DNA of 64,000 bases, taken from assembly GCA_902385655.1 (NCBI GenBank), contig CABMGO010000003.1:1-64000 (forward strand), in the 5' to 3' direction. Made by a program: the position numbers and the translations under genes. Below are positions 1 to 8,307 of this stretch, one piece after another (within the stretch, counting starts at the first letter, position 1; every line of letters starts with the position of its first letter). Origin of the DNA: an uncultured archaeon (GTDB lineage: Archaea; Nanobdellota; Nanobdellia; Pacearchaeales; GW2011-AR1). The notes beneath the pieces are model-generated. The model was not told where the DNA came from, ran no database searches, and saw nothing but the letters and a program-made list of their open reading frames with translations.

Positions 1-1713
1 GTTACGGTTTGCGGACATGTAGATCATGGAAAGACTTCTATTTTAGATAAACTTAGAGGAACAAGTATTCAAACTGGCGAGGCTGGTGGAATTACTCAGA
101 AGATTTCTTTTACGACGATGCCAAAGGAAACAATTATTGAAAGAGCCGGAGTTGTTTTAGACAAATTTAAGATTCCTTTAGAAATTCCTGGTTTCATGTT
201 TATTGATACTCCAGGCCATGCAGCTTTTACCAACTTGAGAAAACGAGGTGGGGCGCTGGCAGATTTAGCTGTGTTAGTTATCGATGTAAATAAAGGAATA
301 GAACCGCAGACTTCAGAAGTTTTGCAGATTTTAAGACTGAATAAGACTCCATTTATTATTGCTTTGAATAAATTAGACAATATTTCTGGATGGAGAATGC
401 AGGAATCCAAGTTATTTTTAGATTCAGAAAATAGGCAGGCAATAAATGTTAAGAATAATTTCGATGAAAAGGTTATGACAATTATGGGGGCCCTGAGTTC
501 ATATAAGATAAACGCAGAGTTGTATAATAAAATATCTGATTTTACAAAAAATGTTGCTATAGTGCCTTGTTCTGCTCGTTCTGGAGAGGGAATTTCTGAA
601 ATATTAGCTATGTTGGCTGCGATATCTCAAAAGTTTTTGAAGGAGAAGATAGCAATAAAAGAAGAAGCTAAAGGAGTTGTTTTAGAAGTTAAGAAGGAAA
701 AGTCTGGAAATTATCTTGAAGCAATTTTGTACGACGGAGAATTGACAAATAAGGACGAAATTGCGATTGCGTCTTTTGATAATGTTATCAGAAGTAAGAT
801 TAGAAATATCCAAGAAGCTTTACCTTTGAATAAAGGTTTCAAAGTTGTTGATAAAGTTGTTGCAGCGGCTGGAGTTAAGTTACAATTAGTTGAAAAAGAA
901 GAAGTTTTGTCTGGAATGCCATTTAGAGTTGTTAAGCCTGGAATGGATTTTGAGAAAATACAATCTGAATTTAAGCAGGAACTTTCTGAGGAAATTCAAA
1001 CAGATCCAAAAGGAATTGTTGTGAAGGCAGATTCTCTTGGAAGTTTGGAAGCACTTTTGGTTTTATTGAGACAGAAACAGATTCAAGTTTTGAAGGCTGG
1101 AATTGGAACTATTACTAAGAAAGATGTTTATATTGCGAGTTCTTTGCCTGAAGAAGATCAAGTAATTTTAGGTTTTAACGTTGAACCTGCGGAAGATATT
1201 GAAGATGTTGACTTAAGTAAAATTAAAGTTTTGACAAATCAGGTTGTTTATAGGTTAATTGATGAATTTGAGAAGTACAGAGCTGAAAAACAAATTGAAA
1301 TTGAAAGAAAGAAACTTGAAGAATTGCCGAGAATTGTTAAGATTTCTATTTTAGATTTTGTTTTTAGAAATACTAATCCTGCTATTTTTGGAGTTAAAGT
1401 TGAAGGTGGAGTTTTGAAACAGGAAATTGAAATGATTAATAATCTCGACGAGAAAATAGGTAGAATTAAAGCAATACAGGCAGATAAAACTTCTGTGCAA
1501 CATGCAGAGAAAGGAAAAGAAGTTGCTATTTCAATGCCTGGAGTTAATTTTGAAAGACAATTGAAGGTTGGAGAATTTTTGTATAGCCAATTATCTGAAT
1601 TCCAGTTTAGAAAGTTTAAGGAATACAAAGACATTTTATCTTCTGAAGAAAAATCTATTTTGCAAGAAATTGCAGCGGTGAAGAGACGGAAAGAGGGGAC
1701 TTGGGGAATCTGA
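1..1713 (+). CDS. infB: Translation initiation factor aIF5B (IF-2-like GTPase), 5' end outside window
   Basis: This is the GTPase that promotes ribosomal subunit joining and initiator tRNA positioning in archaea. The reading frame is open from base 1, so only the first few residues are missing; the visible fragment is 570 residues against about 590 usual. GTPase motifs are intact: GHVDHGKT at visible residues 5-12, DTPGH at about 69-73, NKLD at about 123-126, and an SAR-type G5 near residue 160. Domain II, the long linker helix and the C-terminal barrel follow, with a basic C-terminus. No inserted intein is seen after the P-loop, a place where some archaea carry one. The stop codon is followed one base later by the next ATG, so the two genes are probably cotranscribed. 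Confidence 0.96.
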   Translation, partial: VTVCGHVDHGKTSILDKLRGTSIQTGEAGGITQKISFTTMPKETIIERAGVVLDKFKIPLEIPGFMFIDTPGHAAFTNLRKRGGALADLAVLVIDVNKGIEPQTSEVLQILRLNKTPFIIALNKLDNISGWRMQESKLFLDSENRQAINVKNNFDEKVMTIMGALSSYKINAELYNKISDFTKNVAIVPCSARSGEGISEILAMLAAISQKFLKEKIAIKEEAKGVVLEVKKEKSGNYLEAILYDGELTNKDEIAIASFDNVIRSKIRNIQEALPLNKGFKVVDKVVAAAGVKLQLVEKEEVLSGMPFRVVKPGMDFEKIQSEFKQELSEEIQTDPKGIVVKADSLGSLEALLVLLRQKQIQVLKAGIGTITKKDVYIASSLPEEDQVILGFNVEPAEDIEDVDLSKIKVLTNQVVYRLIDEFEKYRAEKQIEIERKKLEELPRIVKISILDFVFRNTNPAIFGVKVEGGVLKQEIEMINNLDEKIGRIKAIQADKTSVQHAEKGKEVAISMPGVNFERQLKVGEFLYSQLSEFQFRKFKEYKDILSSEEKSILQEIAAVKRRKEGTWGI

Positions 1714-1714
1714 T

Positions 1715-2362
1715 ATGAAGAAAGGATACAAGGATAAAAATTTTGTAATCTCTGTTTTATCTTTGGTTGTTTCTATTTTAAGCTTTATTTCGATAATAGT
1801 AATCGCAGTTTTTACTGTAGTTTATACTTCGCCCCAACTATTTCAGCCACATTTAGAGGTTTCAACTTATGTCGTCAATAATTATTTAGCTATCCGAGTG
1901 TATAATCTTGGATTGGGAACTGGAATTATAAGTGCTGTGGGTTACTGCGATTGGGATAATTATAAAAAGCAGTGCAAAGATGTCTGTAACAATAAAGAGA
2001 TTAGTTGTTACATGTCAAATTCTACTGGCAAATTCATATTTTTTAATAACTTTGAGGCTTTGCAAAATGATGAAAGCCAAGAATATTTATTAATTCAAAA
2101 TTTTTCTGTACTTACTACTAGTATTTTTAATAAGGCAGTATTGATTTGTCAATTAGACAAAAGTATCTTAAATCGATGTCGAGCTTATCCTTTTTCCGGC
2201 AATCTTAACTCTTTCCCTCAATATTTAAAGAGTATAAGTGCAATATCGGGGGAGTATGCTAATTTTCCTTTCTTTCTCAAGGAAAGTTTTCCTGTCGACT
2301 TTAAAAGTTATTGGCAAGTTAATAATATCCCTGCTCTAGTTATGTCTAAAGAGATAAAATAA
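1715..2362 (+). CDS. Predicted membrane-anchored extracytoplasmic protein, unknown
   Basis: I do not recognise this 215-residue protein. A basic start (MKKGYKDK) is followed by one long hydrophobic segment at about residues 10-38, then a soluble and presumably external region. That region holds five cysteines within about 30 residues (CDW...CKDVC...ISC) and two more near residues 149-160, which suggests disulphides outside the cell. The ATG begins one base after the aIF5B stop, so it is likely read from the same transcript, although no functional link is obvious. Upstream sequence inside aIF5B gives no clear Shine-Dalgarno site. Confidence 0.7.
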   Translation: MKKGYKDKNFVISVLSLVVSILSFISIIVIAVFTVVYTSPQLFQPHLEVSTYVVNNYLAIRVYNLGLGTGIISAVGYCDWDNYKKQCKDVCNNKEISCYMSNSTGKFIFFNNFEALQNDESQEYLLIQNFSVLTTSIFNKAVLICQLDKSILNRCRAYPFSGNLNSFPQYLKSISAISGEYANFPFFLKESFPVDFKSYWQVNNIPALVMSKEIK

Positions 2363-2384
2363 TTTCTTCCTTCTTCCCATAACC

Positions 2385-2393
2385 CTTAAATAT
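2385..2393 (+). promoter_or_regulatory. TATA box, leaderless promoter of the gene at 2416
   Basis: The sequence CTTAAATAT is centred about 27 nt before the ATG at 2416, the archaeal TATA-to-start distance. No ribosome binding site lies between, so the transcript should begin at or next to the start codon. Confidence 0.6.
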
Positions 2394-2415
2394 CCCCGAA
2401 ATCTCTTAATAGAAT

Positions 2416-2730
2416 ATGAAACTCAAAAAAAATTATACTTGGAAAAATTATACTGAATATTTGAAAGATAATCCTAAAGGATTGTGGTTTAAAAGAAAAT
2501 TATATGGCTGGGGATGGGTTCCTGTTAAATGGCAAGGATTGTTAGTTATTTTGGCTTTTGTTGGAGTTTTATTATTAAATGGATTTTATTTTGCATCTAA
2601 AGTTTCTTATAATGAGCCTAGTTCTGGAGATTTAGGTTTATTTTTTGGAGTTATTGTAGTTTCTATAATACTTCTTTTGTGGATTGCCTGTAAAACTGGA
2701 GAGAAACCTGGTTGGAGATGGGGAATTTAA
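2416..2730 (+). CDS. Small two-TM membrane protein, unknown
   Basis: This is a 104-residue protein with a charged, aromatic N-terminal region (residues 1-37, rich in W, Y and K) and two hydrophobic segments at about 40-60 and 74-92, ending in a short Trp-rich tail. It looks like a helical hairpin in the membrane. It has its own TATA box and is followed one base after its stop by the next ATG, so the two form a small operon. No family is recognised. Confidence 0.65.
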   Translation: MKLKKNYTWKNYTEYLKDNPKGLWFKRKLYGWGWVPVKWQGLLVILAFVGVLLLNGFYFASKVSYNEPSSGDLGLFFGVIVVSIILLLWIACKTGEKPGWRWGI

Positions 2731-2731
2731 A

Positions 2732-3079
2732 ATGGGAGAGGAAATTATTCTTTGGCTTGAAAAGTTAAAGGAATATTGGCTAAATAAAGATATTAACAAA
2801 ATTATTGGTTTGTTTGATAAATCTGTTAGTTACTATGAATCCTCTTCCCTTAAAATACCGTATGAAAATTTATCGAATGAGTGGGAAGTGATTAATGGCC
2901 AAAATAACATTTTTTTAGAGTTTGATGTTTTTGTTAGTCATAAACAGAAGCATGCTGTTATATGGAAACTGGAATATCTGAATAATTTGGGCAAAAAAGA
3001 AAGTTATTCTGGAACTTATTTAATAGAATTGAATGATGAAAATTTGTGTACTTATTTTCTTCAAGTTTGTGAGGAATGA
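2732..3079 (+). CDS. NTF2/SnoaL-like fold protein
   Basis: This is a 115-residue protein read from ATG 2732; an in-frame ATG at 2684 would overlap the upstream gene by 47 nt and is less likely. The pattern resembles the SnoaL/NTF2-like superfamily: an initial helix (WLEKLKEYWLNKDINKII) followed by GLFDKSVSYYES, then a string of beta strands ending in a TYLIEL...CTYFLQVCEE strand pair. Members are small alpha-beta barrels that bind ligands or act as isomerases, and function cannot be assigned from the fold. It probably shares the transcript of the two-TM protein before it. Confidence 0.6.
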   Translation: MGEEIILWLEKLKEYWLNKDINKIIGLFDKSVSYYESSSLKIPYENLSNEWEVINGQNNIFLEFDVFVSHKQKHAVIWKLEYLNNLGKKESYSGTYLIELNDENLCTYFLQVCEE

Positions 3080-3124
3080 TTTTCAGTCCATTAGTTTTAA
3101 AAAGTTAATCTTGTTTTTATTTTA

Positions 3125-4111
3125 ATGGATGCAATAAAAATTGAGGGACTTACTAGGAGGTTTGATGATTTGATTGCAGTTAATAAGATCAGTTTTAATG
3201 TTAAGCAGGGCGAGGTATTTGGATTTCTTGGACCAAACGGAGCCGGAAAATCGACTACACTAGCTATGCTTTCTACTTTGCTAGAACCGAGTGAAGGAAA
3301 AGCACATGTTAATGGTTTTGATATAAAGCATCGGAAAGACGAAGTAAGAAAATCTATCGGGATGGTTTTTCAGGACAGTACGTTGGATGAGGAGTTAACT
3401 GCTTGGGAAAATTTGGATTTGCATTGCAGATTGTATGGTGTTCCTGGAGAGCTAAGAGCTAAAAGAATTTTGGATTTACTAAAATTGGTTGAATTAGAAG
3501 ACAGGAAAGATTCACTTGTGAAAACTTTTTCCGGCGGAATGAAAAGAAGACTTGAAATTGCTCGAGGTCTTTTGCATGAACCAAGTATTCTTTTTTTAGA
3601 TGAACCAACTTTAGGACTTGATCCTCAAACAAGAAATAAATTGTGGGATTACATAGGCAAATTGAATAAAAATAAAGGGATTACAATTATTTTAACAACA
3701 CATTATATGGACGAGGCAGATAAACTTGCTGATAGAATTGCTATTATTGATCGGGGAAAAGTCATAGCATTAGATAGCTCTGCAAATTTAAAGAATAAGG
3801 TTGGCGGAGATGTTATCAATATTGAAACTACGGATCCAGAAGCTGTTCAGAAATTTGTTGAAAAATGTAAATTTTGCAAAGAAGCTAAAAGACACGATGG
3901 TAAAGTTACTATAAGCACGGATCACGCTGAGAAAAAAATTCCTGAACTTATTAGTCTTGCTGAAAAAAATAAGGTGAAAATAATTTCTGTTTCTATTAAC
4001 AAACCTACTTTGGAAGATGTTTTTCTTTATTATACTGGAAAAACTATTCGAGAACAAGAGGCGAGTTCTATTGAACATCTTAGAGAAAGGAGGAGAATGC
4101 ATTCAAGATAA
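3125..4111 (+). CDS. ABC transporter ATP-binding protein, DrrA/NodI-like exporter
   Basis: This 328-residue ATPase drives an ABC-2 type exporter together with the next gene. Walker A GPNGAGKST is at about residues 36-44, the Q-loop is MVFQDS, the signature SGGMKRR is near 136, Walker B ILFLDEP is near 155, and the H-loop is TTHYMDEA. A C-terminal extension of about 90 residues follows the ATPase core, as in DrrA-type daunorubicin-resistance ATPases. A TATA-like GTTTTAAAAAG lies about 25 nt before the ATG. The stop overlaps the start of the permease gene by one base (TAATG), so the pair is cotranscribed. The substrate is unknown: lipid, drug or polysaccharide are all possible. Confidence 0.92.
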   Translation: MDAIKIEGLTRRFDDLIAVNKISFNVKQGEVFGFLGPNGAGKSTTLAMLSTLLEPSEGKAHVNGFDIKHRKDEVRKSIGMVFQDSTLDEELTAWENLDLHCRLYGVPGELRAKRILDLLKLVELEDRKDSLVKTFSGGMKRRLEIARGLLHEPSILFLDEPTLGLDPQTRNKLWDYIGKLNKNKGITIILTTHYMDEADKLADRIAIIDRGKVIALDSSANLKNKVGGDVINIETTDPEAVQKFVEKCKFCKEAKRHDGKVTISTDHAEKKIPELISLAEKNKVKIISVSINKPTLEDVFLYYTGKTIREQEASSIEHLRERRRMHSR

Positions 4112-4854
4112 TGGCTAGTGCAACATATATTCTTTGGTTGAGAAGTGTCAAAAGATATTTTAGAAGTAGGTCTAGAATGTTTGGAAGTTTAGCTCAACCT
4201 TTATTTTTCTTTTTTGCTTTGGGCTTTGGGTTAAGCAATGTTGTCTCTACGTCAAATGGAAGTTATACAGCATTTATTGCTCCCGGAATTATTGCAATGA
4301 GTGTTTTATTTAGTTCGGTTTTTTCTGGAATTCAAATAATTTGGGACAGGCAGTTTGGATTTTTGAAAGAAACTTTGGTTGCACCAGTTTCTAGAATTTC
4401 TATCATGCTTGGACAAACACTTGGAGGTGCTACAACCTCTATTATTCAAGGTTGTTTAATATTCGTTTTGCTATTGCTAATTGGAAGTTTGAAAATTAGT
4501 TTTGGAATATTGTTAGCATTTTTGTTTATGGCACTTATCGGATTGTCATTTACTGCTATGGGAATTGCTATTGCTTCGAGAATTGAGGATATGGAAGGAT
4601 TTCCTTTGATAATGAACTTTGTTATAATGCCAATATTTTTCCTTTCTGGTGCACTTTTTCCGTTGACAAATGCTCCAAGTGCTTTGAAAGTAATTACTTA
4701 TCTTAATCCACTAACTTATGGTGTAGAAGGAATGCGTTATGCTCTTTTGGGATCTTCAAGTATTAATCCCCTAGTTTGTCTGTCTGTTTTAGGCGGATTT
4801 GGGTTATTAATGGTATTTCTTGGAGCTTTTTTATTTAATAGAATAAAGGCTTGA
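4111..4854 (+). CDS. ABC-2 type transporter permease, DrrB-like
   Basis: This 247-residue integral membrane protein has about six hydrophobic segments and is the permease partner of the ATPase encoded just before it. The stretch FGFLKETLVAPVSR after the second membrane segment is the typical ABC-2 coupling region, and MEGFPLIMNFVIMPIFFLSGALFP is the conserved membrane segment of the DrrB/NodJ group (quoted in two parts: MEGFPLIMNF, FFLSGALFP). It overlaps the ATPase gene by one base. It ends 10 nt before the 3' end of a convergent gene, so the operon is exactly two genes long. Confidence 0.92.
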   Translation: MASATYILWLRSVKRYFRSRSRMFGSLAQPLFFFFALGFGLSNVVSTSNGSYTAFIAPGIIAMSVLFSSVFSGIQIIWDRQFGFLKETLVAPVSRISIMLGQTLGGATTSIIQGCLIFVLLLLIGSLKISFGILLAFLFMALIGLSFTAMGIAIASRIEDMEGFPLIMNFVIMPIFFLSGALFPLTNAPSALKVITYLNPLTYGVEGMRYALLGSSSINPLVCLSVLGGFGLLMVFLGAFLFNRIKA

Positions 4855-4864
4855 TTAAAATTAA

Positions 4865-5503
4865 TTATTCTTTACAACAATCAATTGCTTTCTTGACCAT
4901 ATCGCCCATTTTTGAGAAGAAAGTTTTGTTCTCCTTAATTGTGACTTCTTTTTCTGTGTTTAACTTTGCTAATTTTTTATCTTCTTCTTTATTTAGCTCT
5001 TCAACAGCTCTTATTCTTTTTATCATTTCCATAGAAACTATTCCTTTGTCTTCTAACATCTTTTTGTCAACCATGTCAAGATTTAGGGCCCAGAACATAT
5101 TGTAAAGGTTGTAAGCTTTGTCGAAATATTCTTCTGCTTCTTTTGTTTGTCCGTCTTTGAGTAATTTTGTTCCTACTTCAGTCATTCTCATGGATGCTGA
5201 AAGAAGATGTTTGCTTGTGCACCAGATTTCGCCTTCAGAATCTTTTACTATTTTTCTAAGAAGTTCTACTCTCATTTTTCTAACTTCATTCAATAAAGCA
5301 AAGTAGTATTTTTTGCCTGTTTTTTCTGCTGTAAAGAATAGATGTTCCTCAATTCCAATAAGATTCATAATTCCAACACTTAGATCTTCACCTTCATTTA
5401 CATCTAACGGATTATCTTTTTTTACTTGATCTACTTTTTCCATTAATTTTTTATATTCTTTGTTCTGCTCATCAGAGCTGACACCTTTGTGTGCTTCTGT
5501 CAT
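4865..5503 (-). CDS. Conserved helical protein, unknown
   Basis: This 212-residue, highly charged, mostly helical protein has no signal peptide or membrane segment. The middle (about 40-150) carries LSVGIMNLIGIEEHLFF and a tetratricopeptide-like helical stretch, KEAEEYFDKAYNLYN. It has two Cys at the extreme C-terminus (DCCKE) and one at about residue 94. I recall similar proteins in DPANN genomes but no function. A TATA-like TATAAATAA lies about 15-20 nt upstream on the minus strand. It converges with the ABC permease and diverges from the small protein at 5617. Confidence 0.6.
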   Translation of the reverse strand: MTEAHKGVSSDEQNKEYKKLMEKVDQVKKDNPLDVNEGEDLSVGIMNLIGIEEHLFFTAEKTGKKYYFALLNEVRKMRVELLRKIVKDSEGEIWCTSKHLLSASMRMTEVGTKLLKDGQTKEAEEYFDKAYNLYNMFWALNLDMVDKKMLEDKGIVSMEMIKRIRAVEELNKEEDKKLAKLNTEKEVTIKENKTFFSKMGDMVKKAIDCCKE

Positions 5504-5616
5504 AGTCTACTTATTATTTATAGGATTATAAAGGTTGTGAAGGAGAACTTTATTGGGAACAAAACTATCGACTAAAAGATAATTATACTTATATACTCTG
5601 TCTACTTTTTTGAATT

Positions 5617-5895
5617 ATGATAAAACAATTGGACAACCTACTTTGGTTTGTCCCAAACACTGCGAGTAATCTTTGTGACAAGTTAATCAGAAGTAATGGT
5701 GTGGATGGCTCTTCTATGCTTGGTGCTTTACCGATTATTCTTGGAGTTGGTGCTTTGGGTTATGTTGGTCAGGCAGGTTTAGCAAGTTATATCACTTATA
5801 GTCAAACAGGTAGCGTAGGAAAATCAACATTGGCTGCAGGAATAATGGCAGTTGCACCGATTGTTACAAAAGTAGCTAGTTTTTATTCTAAGTAG
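5617..5895 (+). CDS. Small hydrophobic membrane protein, unknown
   Basis: This is a 92-residue protein with one or two hydrophobic, Gly/Ala-rich segments (about 33-52 and 70-88) and no clear cleavable signal. A TATA box ACTTATATA at about 5587-5595 lies about 25 nt before the ATG, so the transcript should be leaderless. The Gly-rich pattern LGVGALGYVG recalls small pore or spanin-like peptides, but nothing supports a specific role. Coding is supported by the promoter and the clean frame. Confidence 0.5.
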   Translation: MIKQLDNLLWFVPNTASNLCDKLIRSNGVDGSSMLGALPIILGVGALGYVGQAGLASYITYSQTGSVGKSTLAAGIMAVAPIVTKVASFYSK

Positions 5896-5915
5896 ATAAA
5901 AAATATTCAAGAATT

Positions 5916-6383
5916 TTATCCGCTCAAGATCCTAATCAATAACCAAGCAATAACGCTAGAGATAATAAGGAAAACGACCGGGACTATAACTTTTTGCCAG
6001 AAGATCATAACTTTTCCGTCGTTTATTTTCTTTAGATAGTTATTTGATAAAACTCCTGCGATAAAAATGAAAGTTCCAATAATTATTCCGAATAAAAGTC
6101 TGTCAATTCCGAGAACTTCTCCGACTCCAGTTCCCATTAGAACTTGTCCACCTATTTTGATGAAGTATAGTGGAACTACAAAGATTGCATAGAAAGAAAG
6201 TATAATTAGAATCTTTTTGAATAAAAAATGAATGTTCTTTCTGTTTGTCCAATCGATCATCCAGGCAATACTCGAAACAATTAATGCTCCAAACCATAAC
6301 CCTATAATTATTCTGTCAAAACCCCAGCTTTCAAGAACGCCTACGCCTGCAGCGACTGCGATTGTACAAAGTGGGCAAACCAT
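5916..6383 (-). CDS. Multi-TM membrane protein with N-terminal CPLC motif, putative thiol relay partner
   Basis: This 155-residue protein has about five hydrophobic segments. It begins MVCPLCTIAVAAGVG, which places a CxxC pair (Cys3, Cys6) at the membrane surface before the first helix. The gene starts immediately after the stop of the thioredoxin-like gene (6384), so the two are one operon. The arrangement suggests that the membrane protein passes electrons or disulphides between the cytoplasm and the external thioredoxin domain, in the manner of CcdA/DsbD or VKOR systems, but it is not a recognisable CcdA. The functional statement is inference from the CxxC and the operon. Confidence 0.65.
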   Translation of the reverse strand: MVCPLCTIAVAAGVGVLESWGFDRIIIGLWFGALIVSSIAWMIDWTNRKNIHFLFKKILIILSFYAIFVVPLYFIKIGGQVLMGTGVGEVLGIDRLLFGIIIGTFIFIAGVLSNNYLKKINDGKVMIFWQKVIVPVVFLIISSVIAWLLIRILSG

Positions 6384-6779
6384 TTAGTTATTACCTAATT
6401 TTGTTTTAAGAAAGTTGATTGAGTCTACATCGCCTAGATAGCATGTTTCATTTGCATATACCAATGGGACTGCTCCAATCATTTTGCTGGATAACTTACA
6501 AAATTTTCCAACTGAAAGTAATTCTTGAGCATTTGTAGTGTTAAGATAAACTTCTTTTTGAGTAATGTTTACTTTTTGTGTGAAATTATTGTTTGCCATC
6601 CATTCTTCAACAAGTTTGCAATGAGGGCAGGTTATTCCATAATAGAAAGTCAGCTCATTTGAGTTTGGAAGGTTGCCAGGATTTGGCGTTTTAGGCAAAA
6701 AAGCCATAATGGCCAGTACTATGATAACTAGAAAAGCTAGTCCGAAAAATACTGCCACTACTTTTTTTGATTTTTTCAT
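6384..6779 (-). CDS. Membrane-anchored thioredoxin/glutaredoxin-like protein
   Basis: This is a 131-residue protein with a basic start, a single membrane anchor at about residues 7-28, and an external thioredoxin-fold domain. The redox motif is CPHC at residues 51-54, after TFYYGIT. The cis-proline loop is visible as GAVPLVY near residue 105, followed by an extra Cys in NETCYLGD. It probably handles disulphides of exported proteins. It is cotranscribed with the CPLC membrane protein downstream. A minus-strand TATA (TTTAAATA, about 6806-6813) lies about 28 nt upstream of its ATG. Confidence 0.75.
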   Translation of the reverse strand: MKKSKKVVAVFFGLAFLVIIVLAIMAFLPKTPNPGNLPNSNELTFYYGITCPHCKLVEEWMANNNFTQKVNITQKEVYLNTTNAQELLSVGKFCKLSSKMIGAVPLVYANETCYLGDVDSINFLKTKLGNN

Positions 6780-6815
6780 AATATACTCTCTTAATTTGCT
6801 CTTTGATTATTTAAA

Positions 6816-6920
6816 TTTGTCAAAGCCAAATTATTCGCACCTAACGGTTTCTTATATGGAATTCTCATAATTTGCATTTCCTGTTTAGGAAATTTGTGTC
6901 AAAGCGAATTGTTCGCCCCT
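6816..6920. repeat. Imperfect direct repeat pair flanking a hairpin
   Basis: A 27-nt unit, TTTGTCAAAGCCAAATTATT followed by CGCACCT (6816-6842), recurs as a 28-nt unit at 6893-6920 with the same TCAAAGCSAAW and TTCGCMCCT blocks. Between them, 6876-6893 forms a perfect 7-bp hairpin, ATTTCCT-GTTT-AGGAAAT. The layout (sequence duplication with a hairpin) resembles the better-preserved hairpin-element loci elsewhere in the window, but here the element is too decayed to assign. Confidence 0.45.
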
Positions 6921-6942
6921 GAAGTCCACTGCGTTCTGCATA

Positions 6943-6961
6943 GTTAAACCGACGGTTTAAC
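6943..6961. terminator. Perfect 8-bp palindrome downstream of cca
   Basis: GTTAAACC-GAC-GGTTTAAC is a perfect inverted repeat with a 3-nt loop, 39 nt past the cca stop on the minus strand. It could be a transcript-ending hairpin or an operator. No T-run follows directly on the minus strand, so the terminator label is tentative. Confidence 0.35.
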
Positions 6962-6999
6962 TTCTTAAGACTTAGATTATTTTTAAAGGTTATGAAACT

Positions 7000-8235
7000 T
7001 CATATGATCTGTTCCCAATCAAAACCAACTTTCATACTCAATGCAGTTTCGGTCTGTTTTTTGAAAAAATCTTCTAGATTAAATTTTTCTTTTGCCATTG
7101 CAAAACCTTTTGAAAAGTAAATTTTTCCTCGGACTTTCTTGAATTTTTCAATAGCTTCTTTCATTTCTGAAATATTTTTTGGACCTTGAATTTCTAGTTC
7201 TGGTTTTATTTTTATTGAAAGATATGCAACAGAATTTTGACCTTTTTCGTAGATAAATTCTGATTCGACAACATTTTGTTCCTTTCTTTCGAGTTCTTCA
7301 AGAAAAAACTTGAAAAGTTTTTTCATCTTTGTTCCTGCAATGTCTCCTTCCTGTTTTTCTGTTGCAAAGCTCAGCTTTATTGCAGTGTTGTTTTGTTTTT
7401 TTGCTTTCTCGAAGAATTTTTCCGAGTTGAATTCTTTTTTTATGAAAAATTCTTCTGATGGTTTTGCTAAAAATTCTTCTGCAGATTTTAGAAATTCATC
7501 AAATGTGTCCTGTGATAAACCTGCACAAACGTTTCTATATTTGTATGTTGGGTCAATGAGAATAATTGGAGAGGTGAGTTTACTTTGATTTAGTTCTCTC
7601 ATTATATCATTTTTATTTTTGAATTGTTTTTTTGGATCAATTATTTTTTCCTTAGAGACATTTTTTAAGAGATTTGGAAAACTTCCATAATGACAGACTA
7701 AAACTTCGAGCGCATAACCTGAAAATCCGCCTATATAACTTTCTGCTCCGTAAACATTTTGAGCGTGGCAGAATGCTTTCGCAAGTTTGATTTCATTTGC
7801 TAGCTTCTTGTTCTTGTTTATTTCTTTTTTAATGAAGTTTACATGAGTTAGAGAAAAATCGGTTACGTTTTCTGCAAGTTCTGGTTTTTTGAATTTTACA
7901 ATTGGAATTATTTCAAACTGTACTCCTTCAGTATTAAAGGTGTAGTAATCTCTTGAACCATGCAAAAATTGTCCTTCCAGATCTAATGTTTTAATTTTTG
8001 AATAGAATTTATCTAAATCTTTCTTGTCTTTAAGTTGGACAAATAGGTCTACATCTTGTTTTGGCTTTTTAATTAGGGTTTTCTTTGCTAAACTTCCGCC
8101 TATTTCGGATTTAAGCCCTAATTTCTTTATTTTTGATATTACCTTTTTGGCCACTTCATTAATTCTTTTTTCTTCTTTAGGATCTAGGGAAATCTTTTCT
8201 AAAACATTAATAAGAACTTCTTGGGCTTTGGCCAT
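7000..8235 (-). CDS. cca: CCA-adding enzyme, archaeal class I tRNA nucleotidyltransferase
   Basis: This 411-residue enzyme adds or repairs the 3' CCA of tRNAs using CTP and ATP. The nucleotidyltransferase signature is clear: GGS at residues 46-48 and the metal-binding pair in DVDLF (Asp61, Asp63), with a third acidic residue expected in the FEIIPI strand. The central and C-terminal domains (about 140-411) match archaeal class I enzymes in length and order, including the GGFSGYALEVLV helix. It is needed here because the tRNA genes in the window do not encode CCA. It shares a divergent promoter region with the gene at 8308. Confidence 0.93.
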   Translation of the reverse strand: MAKAQEVLINVLEKISLDPKEEKRINEVAKKVISKIKKLGLKSEIGGSLAKKTLIKKPKQDVDLFVQLKDKKDLDKFYSKIKTLDLEGQFLHGSRDYYTFNTEGVQFEIIPIVKFKKPELAENVTDFSLTHVNFIKKEINKNKKLANEIKLAKAFCHAQNVYGAESYIGGFSGYALEVLVCHYGSFPNLLKNVSKEKIIDPKKQFKNKNDIMRELNQSKLTSPIILIDPTYKYRNVCAGLSQDTFDEFLKSAEEFLAKPSEEFFIKKEFNSEKFFEKAKKQNNTAIKLSFATEKQEGDIAGTKMKKLFKFFLEELERKEQNVVESEFIYEKGQNSVAYLSIKIKPELEIQGPKNISEMKEAIEKFKKVRGKIYFSKGFAMAKEKFNLEDFFKKQTETALSMKVGFDWEQII

Positions 8236-8254
8236 ATTGGAAAGAATGTTCGGT

Positions 8255-8287
8255 GATTTATAAAACTAATTAATAATATTTATAAAC
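8255..8287. promoter_or_regulatory. Divergent TATA boxes for cca and the 8308 operon
   Basis: GATTTATAAAAC at 8255-8266, read on the minus strand, lies about 25 nt before the cca ATG. ATTTATAAAC at 8278-8287 on the plus strand lies about 26 nt before the ATG at 8308. Both imply leaderless transcripts and share one 72-nt intergenic space. Confidence 0.65.
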
Positions 8288-8307
8288 AGTTTTAGGTTGT
8301 TTATTGC

